NCBI RefSeq assembly: GCF_910592395.1
Contig: NC_088316.1
Location: 9,612,001 to 9,676,000 of the forward strand
DNA: 64,000 bases
Reading direction: 5' to 3'
Source: Lineus longissimus
Taxonomy: Eukaryota; Nemertea; Pilidiophora; Heteronemertea; Lineidae
Part shown: piece by piece, positions 53,717-63,518 of the stretch
How positions within the stretch are numbered: position 1 is the first letter of the stretch
How the letters are laid out: each line of letters starts with the position of its first letter
The notes under the pieces: model-generated
The model's input: the letters and a program-made list of their open reading frames with translations, nothing else
Told to the model about the DNA's origin: nothing
Database searches by the model: none
Translations under genes and position numbers: made by a program

Positions 53717-54412
53717 TTAACCAACGAGGACATTCATTCTTCTGAAGCTGTTTCTGCGCATGTTCCTTAAACCACCTGCCAAACCAAAAATTGCGGGAAT
53801 TGTTCTTCGGCGATGTCGTGACCGAACACCTGCTGCCCGAACAATCTTTATGTCATGAAGACAGTGTTCGATTCTCACCCGTCCAGCCCTGAACTCTCTT
53901 CCACGGCCATGGGTCACCACGAGTGGGACCTCATCTGGATACCCTTGATCTGCCAGAATGTTCGTCCCGTGTGGTACCAATGGTTCTTCCATTATCCTAC
54001 AAAAAATCAGGATTGAGGAATGATCTGTCCAATTTTCACTATAAAACCAAAACCAAATGTTTCGTGTGTTTTAGTTGCCTAGTTCCTACATTCACCATCA
54101 GGGGATAGCATCGTTAACTTATGAGATAATGAATTGTTACTTTTAAAATGATCTGGTTGTTGGTAACCAATAAAAGAAATTGCATATCAGGAACTACCTG
54201 TAGCAGAGAGCATCAGTGGTTGATCCCTGGAAACCAGGACGGCATCTGATTTCGTAATTCTCCGAATCAACCAGCAACTGCGCGTTCATCACGTGGGAGT
54301 GGCGGTGACCTGAGTAGAACAGTTGTTGCAGGTTTCCTCGATACGGCCTCCTGATCAGTTGTGGCGAACCATCGATAATCCCAACTCCATTGCCTGGTAA
54401 TCTCCTCATCAT
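53717..54412 (-). CDS. Harbinger-type DDE transposase, partial, two exons
   Basis: Exon (54412 to about 54200): GVGIIDGSPQLIRRP (Asp 1), LFYSGHRHSHVMNAQLL and GFQGSTTDAL (Asp 2), with a CTACAG/GTAGTT donor. Second exon (about 53999-53717) after TTTTTTGTAG: LADQGYPDEVPL (third acidic region) and RVRIEHCLHDIK (Glu of the triad), ending KMNVLVG. The DDE_4/Harbinger signature is clear. The N-terminal helix-turn-helix region is absent or lies beyond the break at 54440. Confidence 0.75.
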
Positions 54413-54540
54413 TGCCCACTCCTGAGCATTCGGTCATCTGATATGACGTCGATATGTAGAAAAAGCCATGTACGATATCAATTTGGTCAGCAACTTGGAA
54501 ATGTACACTTCGTTTACTCCAAAGGTGTACCGTGTTTGCC

Positions 54541-56110
54541 TGGCAATGATTCGGAGATCAAGGAAGAGAAGTTTATTGGGACGGTTGCTACATCAGCACC
54601 GTCAGTCGAGAATAATCTGCAGAGATACTCATCATGGACCAGATTGCTGAGAGCTGTGTCGATTCTGACAAAGTTCTGCAGATACCTGAGAGACAAGTCT
54701 TCAGTTATTCGAGAAATCACGGTCCAGGAATTGGTTGAAGTGAAACTCACGGTTGTAAAGTTGGTGCAGGCAGTTGCGTTTGCTGAAGAAATTGACAGCA
54801 TCCAACAGACGGGAAGAGTCTGAGCAAAAAGGTCAGTTGCATCGACTGAACCCTGTGTTGGTCGATGGGGTGTTACGTGTTGGAGGAAGATTGGCAAAAG
54901 CACCGATGTCCTTTGACAGTAAATTTCCGATAATACTGCCAAGCCATGATCACGTAGCGGACGTGCTGGTTCGTTATTTCCATGATGCTGTTGGTCATGC
55001 CGGTCAGGAGCACGTACTCGCCAAGTTGAGCGAAGAGTTCTGGATTTGCAGAGCCCGTGCCCTCCTAAAGAAGGTACTTAGAGCTTGCATTGGATGCCGC
55101 AAGCGACATGCAAAGCGGATGACGCAAATGATGGCGAAACTCCCAGACTACAGGCTGAGGGTGTATGATCCCCTGTTCACACGTTCTGGTGTGGATTATT
55201 TTGGGCCGATGCTGACCAAAAGGGGAAGAAGTACTACCAAACTTTGGGGAGTCCTTTTCACCTGCTTAAACGTTCGAGCTATTTACCTTGAGATGGCGGA
55301 TTCCCTAGACACGAGCTCATTTCTGAATGCACTCAGGAGATTTGCATGTCGTAGAGGTCAGCCAGAAGAGATTTGGTCTGACAATGGGACAAACTTTGTT
55401 GGTGGAAATCGGGAGCTGAGCGAAGCATTGGCAGCTTGGAATCAAGGTCAGATCAATCGGGAGTGGCACTTTTAGCCACCACAAGCACCTCACATATCAG
55501 GCATATGTGAAAGGCTTGTGAGGTCGGTTAAGCTTGGCCTTAACGCCATTTGGGGCACAAGCTTAGTCTCCGATGAAGTGCTGTATTCTGCTGTGGTAGA
55601 AGTCGAAGGGATACTGAACAGCCGGCCGTTGTGCAGAAGCAGCGAAGACAGCAAGGATGAGGAGGTGCTGACACCAGCGCACTTGCTCATTCAGTGACCT
55701 GCCATATCTCTACCTCAAGGAGATTTCGAGGACACAGATCAGTATCACTGTCGGAAGTGGCGTCACGTCCAGCTTTTGGCAAACCACTTCTGGAGAAGAT
55801 TCGTACCTGAGTACATGGCTACCCCGCAAGAATGAGCGAAGTGGCATTTACCGCAACGAAATGCCAAGATTGGAGATATGGTACTGGTGTCGGATGACGA
55901 CAAGGTTCGGGTCCATTGGCCAATGGGCAGAATCCGGGAGATGGTAGTCATGTTCGTGTCGTGTAAGTGAAACGTGGAGATTCCTTTCTAAAACGTCCAG
56001 TTCACAAGCTTTGTCTGCTTGAGGAAAGCACGCAGACGGTTGCTGATAAGGACATTGAGGAGGACGGACTCATACTCTGTGCGAAACTCTTCGTTCGTTG
56101 TTGGATTCAG
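54541..56110 (+). mobile_element. BEL/Pao fragment (BEL3): integrase and DUF5641
   Basis: It starts in the RNase H-integrase linker (GNDSEIKEEK). The H2C2 domain ([12 protein letters not shown]...CIGCRKRHA) is at about 55000-55130. Core Asp 1 GVDYFGP and Asp 2 SDNGTNFVGG are in the frame 54774-55475. A TAG replaces a Gln codon at 55473-55475, followed by ISGICERLVRSVKLG with Glu. The DUF5641 end (HKLCLLEES) is at about 56010. LTRs and the rest of pol are missing. Similarity to BEL2 is evident but it is not an identical copy. Confidence 0.85.
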
Positions 56111-56929
56111 TAAGTTGATCGAGGATGTGATTAGTTGTTTCAGTGCATTTAATGGGCTCACTTGGTAAAGACCATCACGATTTTAGTTATTCGCTACCGT
56201 GGTGTTTTAATCTGGACATCTCACTAAATGGTTTTTTTAATTTGCTAACTTCTGGTAGTATTTGGCCTCTTCCAGGTTTGCTACAGAATAGTGCTTGAAT
56301 ATCAATTATTCAAACCCAGTGTAGTTAAGGGTTAATTGATTCAGTGAATCGTTCAAAATTCAGTTATCGGATATCGGATATGCGATTCTATAGTGCTTTA
56401 GTTCATGTCGGATCTTGTATGGCAGTATCCCAAGCGAGAGCTGTGTTGCTATCATATTTAGAGGGTAGGTAGCCTTCTGGGTTTCTGGTTTCGTTGTTTG
56501 TATGGGTCCAAAACTTATACAATATTTCTGCCATGGGCAATTTTTCTGCGCACAGCTAATCTTGGTTTGCCAAAAATACTTCGGACGAGACATGGTGTTT
56601 TTTTGTGCATATCGGATTCTATACAATCTTTTCGCGTTTTCTGGATTTGTGAATGTAGATTGATGCAAGGACAGTAATTGGACTTCACTGCCAGTGTAAG
56701 TTCTGGCAGACACTTTCATTGTTTTTTGAGTGACATTTTACGTGGTACCAAATACGGTAATGGACTGTTCGAGCGCAATGGCACGTATGGATTGGATAGT
56801 CTTCGCGATCCTTTAGACCAATCGGAGGGAGTATGTTCGTGCCATCCCGCCTTTAAATCTGTCGTGACTCAGATGTTCCCTCTGTTGGACGTTGGACACT
56901 TTACCGAGTCACAGAGAGCGAATGTCAGT
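56111..56929. other. Non-coding stretch
   Basis: No gene recognised. Short frames on both strands lack family resemblance. Confidence 0.4.
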
Positions 56930-57560
56930 GCCGAGAATAAATTAATTTTTTCCAATGCTGTGTTTGTTTCCAGTCGTCTCGAGAGTGTATCAAGAATTCT
57001 GAGTTGATTGGGATTCCAAATCCCATGCGTCCATCCACAATAGGTTTTAAGAAAAAGGCTAGAACAGCGGATCACATCTTTGTCCTCAGAACTCCAATAG
57101 AAAAATATGTTGAACGATTCTAAAAGACACTCTTTGCCTGTTTTGTCGATTTTAAGATGGCTTTCGAGAGTGTCTAGCACAAAGGGTTTTATTATAAATT
57201 ACTAAAACAGAATATAAGAGGTAAGATGTTTGATCTTATTATGAATATGTATGAAAACAGCTCAGACTGAATCAAATTTGATAATGATACTACTGAATCA
57301 TTTAATGTTACAACTGGTGTTAAACAAGGTGAAATAATGAGCCCTCTTCTTTTGAATCTGTTTAAGAATGATTTGCCCGATACTATTCCAGTTAATAATA
57401 ATTCGGTGCCTTTTGTATGCTGATGATCTTGTATGGTTATCTCTATCAGCTGCGCAGTTGGCCTTCAGAAGTCAATCAATCAATTGGGTTTATACTGCAA
57501 ACGTGCGCATTTGGAAATAAATACGAAAAAAAACGAATTTCACTTGAATAGTATCAAAGA
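56930..57560 (+). pseudogene. LINE2 fragment 2: RT middle
   Basis: Pieces in several frames: IGFKKKARTADHIFVLRTPIE (near 57035), CFVDFKMAFESV (first catalytic Asp), VTTGVKQGEIMSPLLLNLF (near 57310) and YADDLVWLS (about 57418). Multiple stops and a frameshift. It is the part of RT that would follow fragment 1. Confidence 0.75.
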
Positions 57561-58004
57561 CGGATTAGTTCAAAAAACCTTTAACTTGAATTTCCTAAAT
57601 TTTTGAATAAAATTGTCAATTTTCAACCCCTACTTGGCGGTCGCAGATTTTGGAGGATTGTAATGGTTAGGGTCTAAAAATTACGTAATGCCCTCCCCTT
57701 ACAGTCGAACATGGCAATTTAAACATTAAGTCAGAAATTCTTTCACCAGATGATATTATATGCACAACTGTTTTTGGCCAAAACTGCCCGTCATGAGTGA
57801 GTGTGATGGTCATGAGGAGTACAGAGTGCCAAAATATTCCAATAGAGCGCGCATAGATTGATTTGCGTATAACACACATAACACCTCCCACCAACTTGCT
57901 GTGATATTGCTGGTAGCCCCGATTAGCTATGCACGTTGCATAAAGCTTTGCAACCCATCGATGAATGGAAAAGTCATGTAATATGAATAACATGTCATTT
58001 CACC
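57561..58004. other. Non-coding stretch
   Basis: No gene or repeat recognised. Confidence 0.35.
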
Positions 58005-58348
58005 CAGAAGTATTAAGGTAGCAGGAAGGGTTGGGCGTTTGTGGTTTCTGAGTCTGAGGGGTTGGTGTCTGTTGACTGGGCGCCAGTCTCTCTTAAAGCA
58101 CAGTCAACAGGCATTTGGTCTCAGTATTTGGGTAAGTACAGAATCAAGCCAGCTCAGAGAGCAATGATTGAACGATGCTGTGGACAAGTCCAAGGATACT
58201 GCATCAGTCACGACCAACTTCTCATCAGAAAGCGTCACCACCAGCATATTCAATGTTCAGTTCCAACCTGTACCAGTCCAATGCACGCCTGTCATGGTCA
58301 GCAGTGGTCAGCTTAACGCGATATGGAACATTCTTCCGAAACTCAATG
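58005..58348. repeat. Dispersed repeat family C, copy 2
   Basis: It matches 35470-35822. It retains the right arm of the hairpin and has lost much of the left arm. It overlaps the 3' part of the coding remnant 58225-58996, so the repeat is the tail of that gene-bearing element. Confidence 0.75.
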
Positions 58349-58996
58349 AAGGAGGAAGTAATTAGACCCCAGAATGCTTCATGTTTGAAACATTCTTCCT
58401 GTCTGACTTCTGCTGGGGTTAAAGAAAACAAAGCCTGGTTCATATCTGCCTTTTTCAAGGACAGGGTATCCTTGCATTTGTAAACATCTTGATTTTGACA
58501 AGATGGCAAATGCCATGTCTCTGTTATGGCAGCATCCTTCGGCATTCCTTTCACAATCGTATTCTCTTCCATGAACTGTATCCTCATCGAACAGTCTCCG
58601 ATCATTGTATTTTTCACTGCAAATGTATGGTGGCTCCTCATTAAGAAAGCCCAGTTTCTTGTCCTCCAAAGAACCAAAGATATTCTCGTCATCCCTTAAT
58701 GCACAGTACAGTTCGTACACAGTTGGCTTCGTAAGTTTTGGTGTTACTGCTAGTCCCTTGGCACTTACATCCACTGCGTCTCCACCAAAAGCACATTTTA
58801 ACAGTAGTTTAGATAAATCACTGGCAACACTTTTGCATATTTCCACCTCATCCTGTTTGGCAAAGATGTAACGTAAAAGCGAAGAGAAGGAAAATTTTGC
58901 TTTGTTCTCAACAGTCCGAATACCGCTACCATGGTCATATTTACTTATAACAGCTGCCACATTGAACTTTTTGACGTTGCATTTATTTTCCTAAGC
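58225..58996 (-). pseudogene. Unrecognised coding remnant, two frames
   Basis: An acceptor-like TTTTTATGCCTGGCTTAG precedes an open frame starting at about 58996 (VENKAKFSFSSLLRYIFAKQDEVEICKSV...), which continues to about 58640. Near there, an overlapping frame takes over (KGMPKDAAITETWHLPSCQNQDVYKCKDTL...[18 protein letters not shown]) and runs to 58225. The join implies one frameshift. The protein-like composition and the presence of its terminal portion inside BEL2's leader make it a mobile-element gene, but I do not recognise the family. Confidence 0.45.
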
Positions 58997-60102
58997 CAGG
59001 CATAAAAATCATCCAGTTCGATCAAAGGAATTGCATTGGTGTCCGCTGTTTCTAGAGTCAACCCTTCAAGGTGTGTTGAAAGTGTTGAAAGAAGTTGTTG
59101 CTCGTCCATCCTTTCATTGCAACATCAGCCATGTCATCATTTCTGCAACATTAGAAGAATGGATTTTTAAATTATGATAATGTATATATTGGATAACCTA
59201 GTGTAAAAAATGGAAAACTTATAATATTTCAATGCTACCATGAATAGGTAGGGCCTGCAACATGTATGGGGGGGGGGGGGGGGGGGCTATGGCCCACGAC
59301 CATGGCTCAAGTTCCTTATTTAATTTTGACCAAAATTGCAGAAAATCTAGAAGGCTGCTATGAACCAATAATAAATGTGTCCACTTTACATTTTACCCCA
59401 AGCCAATAAAATCTTGTCCTTCCCAAACTTGACGCCAAACTACTAATGTAGGCCTATTCATATCGCCTACATTGCAGATTTTCACTATAGAATTACTTAT
59501 ATGCCAAATTTTCCAATACGAAATAAAGTTATAATAATGTTGTACTTACTGGTCATCCTTTTACTTCATTCTCAAAGCAAAGCGTATGTGGTCCAAAAAA
59601 AACAAAAATTGTTCTTGTGCCTACTCGGCTACTGACCACTCTGCAAAATTTACCTATGCTATCACATACAATACATATCTTCCACATGTATCACCTCATA
59701 CATATGAGACATCATATGAGATACATGAGTCAGGATGCAGAATAATGATACAACCTACTAAATTCCACCTTAAGTTTGTCTAGTCCACGAGCAGAAATTA
59801 ATACATGAATGGCATAGCAACAGTTGTCAACATGAAGTGAAACAAACTCGTAATATATCAACTGAGTTGGCATGAATAGCAATAGAACAGGTGTACTTTG
59901 TGCCTGCTATATTCTGATAAGGCTTGTGAAACAAAAAGGTTCCTATGTCAATGGAATGTTTTTCTTGAGGCAGATCTAATGACACCTAATGAGAGGAGTG
60001 TGCCATGTTGACAGAAGACATAAACTTTAAGAGGTTAGATAATTCTTGCCACAAGTACCCCAGATTTAAACTAGGAGTGTTTATGCAATATTTGTTACTG
60101 AC
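58997..60102. other. Non-coding stretch with an 18-base G run
   Basis: Upstream sequence of the 58225-58996 gene includes a possible first exon (MDEQQLL...) near 59110-58985. A G homopolymer lies at about 59269-59286. Nothing else recognised. Confidence 0.35.
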
Positions 60103-60540
60103 CCCAGATATCTCTTTGATAAGTCAGCAAGCAGCATTATTAAATTAAATTAAATTTTTAGGTTTCGATAGACTTTGGACAGTTATAACAATGCAATAGA
60201 AAGGAACGATAATTATGTCACTGTTCCAACCAACATCATATTTCAATGGTTATCTGGCCTGAAATGATTACGGGATGACAGATCACGGTCATGCTCAATT
60301 ATTAACTGACACACCTGCATCAAAGGGGTTTTATCCACCTAATACTACATGCATACACTACAAAGTTTTCACACGTATTACTTGTAACCTTGTTGTTTAG
60401 AATTACAAAAAGAAACTAATCAAAGTCGATTTTTCAACACTGTGAGCTATTATTGCTAATTTCCACGACCTGCCCACTGAATTGACCTAAGCTCTACCAT
60501 GGCAACACTCATTACTAATTCATGTGTGTGTACACTAGCG
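60103..60540. repeat. Dispersed repeat family A, copy 2 (short form)
   Basis: Inverted relative to copy 1 (1398-2745). The two arms are joined directly by TTAAATTAAATTAAATTTTTAG where copy 1 has about 900 bases. Confidence 0.65.
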
Positions 60541-60779
60541 ACACATAGGGGAATAAAAGAACACAACAGGACCATTGCCTCAAAATTGGGCTCAGTTGTA
60601 AAATAGAAAAGTTGTACATACAATACATCATGGTGATGAATTGCTCAACTGAAAGACTAACAAGTAAATGCCATTTGGTAGTAGAGAGCAAATGCAGCTC
60701 AGTGGTACAATAATCGTCTGAATCAGTAGACTGGTGCCTGATCTACACAGCTGCCGAAAAAGGATATTTTTCTGTTTTT

Positions 60780-61190
60780 TAAGTTAATTTTTTTAACTAA
60801 TCCGTCTTTTGATGGTACGTTACTTCGCAATGTACAAAATTATCGTTATCTTGGCATCATTTTGAATGCATCAGGGTCTTTTTGCAAGCAAAACAAACAT
60901 TACCTAATAAGGCTCAGAAGACCTTGTTTAAACTAAGATATGATATTTCAGGTCATGAATTTAATCCTATGATATGCATTCATCTCTTTGACCACTTACT
61001 TAAACCAATCTGTTTATATGGATCAGAGATCTGGGGTGCAGATAATTTCTTTAGATACAAGTTTGATGATGTGCTTGGTATAGTTTGTGATAAGTTAATC
61101 AATAAACAACCAGCTGAAAAAACACACTTATCGTTTTGTAAATACTTGGTATTCAAAAAGGATCATGTAATATGGCTGTCTGAGGGGAAT
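60780..61190 (+). pseudogene. LINE2 fragment 3: RT C-terminal end
   Basis: In-frame RT thumb-region motifs: KAQKTLFKLRYDISG, HLFDHLLKPICLYGSEIWG and EKTHLSFCKYLV (60882-61193). It is the C-terminal end of RT in the same LINE family as the two preceding fragments. It stops before a complete C-terminal tail. Confidence 0.7.
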
Positions 61191-61211
61191 TAAGCCGTTT
61201 TCCATTGTTTA

Positions 61212-62219
61212 TTGCCGGACGGACCGTGTCCGCATGCACAAGGACAATCGGAGACTCGTCTCAGACAAGGAGACCTACTATTGTGTGCGAAATGTGACGC
61301 TGCCCGTTTCTCTGAAGAGATCGCCAGCTCAGGCAGCGCGTGCCATCGTACATCAGCGACTCTGACGTCTCCAATGGCTGAATTAAACACCCTCGAGGAA
61401 CTTGAATCCAAGCAGAATGAGACGAACTTTGTGACCCTATTTGAGGTGTCGATTGGGAATATTTTTCAATTTGCTCAGAATGATATCAGAGTCTCCCTTT
61501 CGAAACTACAACAGAATAATCTCAATGAACTTCGCAAACACCTGTGCTCGGTGTGTGTCAAGTGTCTTCCAGACCTCAGTGAGAAAAGTCTCGTCAAACG
61601 CAATGCCAAACATAAACTGGTCGACGATATTTTTCCCATAGGCTATAGTATTGTGAATAGGTCGCACTCCAAAGAGCTTGGCAGGATATTCAAACCCGCA
61701 ACAGATGATGCAAATGACCAAACGGATGCTGCACAGGCATCACAAACCAAGGGAAACACTGATGATGACTATGCTATCCTCCTAAAAACCGTAAAGGACC
61801 AAGACACCGAAATCAATCGCATGAAAAAGCAAATTGCGGAGCTCTTCAGCCTTGTGTCCAGTCTGAGCGGTAACCACGGAGCGGGTGAGAACTGTAATGT
61901 GTGCCTTCCAAATGATGCTGCCAAAGCCGACTCTGGGACAGAAGCCTCGGTGTCTTCATTTTCGGAAGAGACAGACATTGACGAGGAGAAGCAGGACCTT
62001 AGCGGGTTCGCGCTTTCCCAATGGCAACAATCGAAATTGAGAAGGGAGGAGAAGAGAGTTCGGAGAAGAGCTCGCGTAAAAGTGAAGGACATAACCCATG
62101 CAGCTGCTTCGGGCTCATTCTCGGAAAATGTTGAAAATGCTACTTCATCAGCATCTCATATTGCGGCGGCCCCCTCTTACCCGAAAACGAGGGCTGTGTA
62201 TGTAGGGAGGCTCCCATGA
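61212..62219 (+). CDS. LINE3 ORF1 protein
   Basis: 335 codons. A Cys-rich opening (CPHAQGQ...LLCAKCDAA...CH) resembles the zinc-binding fold at the N-terminus of L2/CR1-type ORF1. A heptad-like coiled coil (about 200-217, QDTEINRMKKQIAELFSLV) and a Lys/Arg-rich stretch (about 270-290, LRREEKRVRRRARVKVKD) follow. It ends TRAVYVGRLP, the start of a usual RRM beta strand, so the RNA-binding domain is missing. The 5' end may extend further upstream. It belongs with the endonuclease at 63519. Confidence 0.6.
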   Translation: MPDGPCPHAQGQSETRLRQGDLLLCAKCDAARFSEEIASSGSACHRTSATLTSPMAELNTLEELESKQNETNFVTLFEVSIGNIFQFAQNDIRVSLSKLQQNNLNELRKHLCSVCVKCLPDLSEKSLVKRNAKHKLVDDIFPIGYSIVNRSHSKELGRIFKPATDDANDQTDAAQASQTKGNTDDDYAILLKTVKDQDTEINRMKKQIAELFSLVSSLSGNHGAGENCNVCLPNDAAKADSGTEASVSSFSEETDIDEEKQDLSGFALSQWQQSKLRREEKRVRRRARVKVKDITHAAASGSFSENVENATSSASHIAAAPSYPKTRAVYVGRLP

Positions 62220-62238
62220 GCTTCATGGGCACCGCATG

Positions 62239-62452
62239 TGGATAAAAACTGTTTTATTCGACAGTACTCACATAGACCTCTTCATAGATACCCATGACGA
62301 CACCCTTGGGCAAAAGGTTTTCGAGATCTTAAATTTGGAGCCTAAAAAGGGGTCAAAATTACTATCTCGGCAACCCTTACCCCGAGAGTGTTGTCATGGG
62401 TATCATTTTGAAGGTCTATACGATTACTGTCAAATAAAACAGTTTTTATCCA
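62239..62452. mobile_element. 214-bp MITE next to LINE3 ORF1
   Basis: TGGATAAAAACTGTTTTATT and its inverted partner end the element at both sides; the inverted match extends about 70 bases (TTCGACAGTA, CATAGACCT, ATACCCATGA). A third copy of the CATAGACCTTCATTTTGATACCCATGATG part lies at about 62578-62608, suggesting a longer family or a rearranged copy. Confidence 0.7.
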
Positions 62453-62837
62453 TTTATAGTCCCTATGAAGATCGTGGGACAGGGTCAAAGTTACCACTTT
62501 TGCCCTTTTTGACCCTCCCTTGGGGGGTCCCACGGTTCGTTAAGGGGGCCAAAAACTATGCAATGTTAAAGTACCCCCATAGACCTTCATTTTGATACCC
62601 ATGATGATATGTTTCGATGACATCAACTTGTTGACCCCTACTTTGGGACCATTAGGCCCTATTAAGGGTCTCATTTCTGACTTAATGTGCAACTTTACGC
62701 GGGAGAAAAATTGATTTTTGAAATCAGCACCCCCATATTACTCAAAAACGACTGTTTTCAATTTGCCCGCTAATTTGTCAAACGGAATCCTTTTTCTAGA
62801 CACATTTTTGCCACTCGTCCCATGGCCTATCATTGTC
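62453..62837. other. Spacer between two MITEs
   Basis: Contains a self-complementary GACCCTCCCTTGGGGGGTC near 62510 and the third MITE-arm copy. The last bases up to 62837 may be LINE3 ORF2 sequence preceding the Mutator-like insertion. Confidence 0.4.
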
Positions 62838-63518
62838 GGTGCGGTAAGGAACTGATAACGATACTCTAAAGAGGTAACCGGAAAAACGCCGACCGACCGA
62901 CCGACCGACCGATCGACCGACTGACTGACCTGCCAACCTACCGTCATATGCATCCCTTTCGCTTCTCTATAGCACATGTATCTGTGTAGTGCCCAGCGCA
63001 ATGGACGTAATGGAGTCCGACGTGTCTGACAGCAGCATCTCCAGTCAATTATACCGGGAAAACGAGCCCACGCGGTAAGGAACTGATAACGATACTCTAA
63101 AGATATGCTTTGTCTACATTGTCGGTGGATACAAAAACATGATTTGGGCTTATCTGTGCACTGTAGTTTTTCTACTCGAGTGTCTCGACCGATGCAATGC
63201 ATGAACTGCAACGCGCAACATGCATTTGTTGTCATTTGCCCAGCGCACGTGCGCTTGTTTACAATTTCATTTCACATGACCTGGTATCGTGGATTGGATA
63301 TATCACATTGACTTATGAGACCAGTGACTCAACTACGAAACTCCTTGGGTTGGTAGGTCGGAAGGTTGGTCGGTCAGCGTTTTTCCGGTTACCATTGCGC
63401 TGGGCACTACACAGATACATGTGCTATAGAGAAGCGAAAGGGATACTGCATATGACGGTAGGTTGGCAGGTCAGTCGGTCGGCCGGTCGGTCGGTCGGTC
63501 GGCGTTTTTCCGGTTTCC
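62838..63518. mobile_element. Mutator-like MITE 2, 9-bp TSD
   Basis: ATCATTGTC flanks both sides (62829-62837, 63519-63527). The interior is the inverted relative of MITE 1 (36674-37296) and includes GGTAACCGGAAAAACGCCGA and GACC runs. The structure is rearranged: a partial interior copy (CGGTAAGGAACTGATAACG) precedes the first terminus, and a second terminus pair occurs at about 63393-63518. After removal LINE3 endonuclease codons are continuous through IIVNVYLPYF. Confidence 0.75.

Larger units (their letters stand above)
51906..54440. mobile_element. Two-gene Harbinger-like DNA transposon (boundaries approximate)
   Basis: A DDE transposase on the minus strand (53717-54412) and a three-exon gene on the plus strand (52261-53291) face each other tail to tail. 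This is the layout of Harbinger-type elements. It separates LINE2 fragment 1 from later pieces. I did not identify terminal repeats with confidence, so the ends are bracketed by neighbouring elements. Confidence 0.5.

Noticed and set aside
59269-59286. G homopolymer as a regulatory element
   Set aside because: A simple homopolymer in non-coding DNA; its length may also be an assembly artefact.
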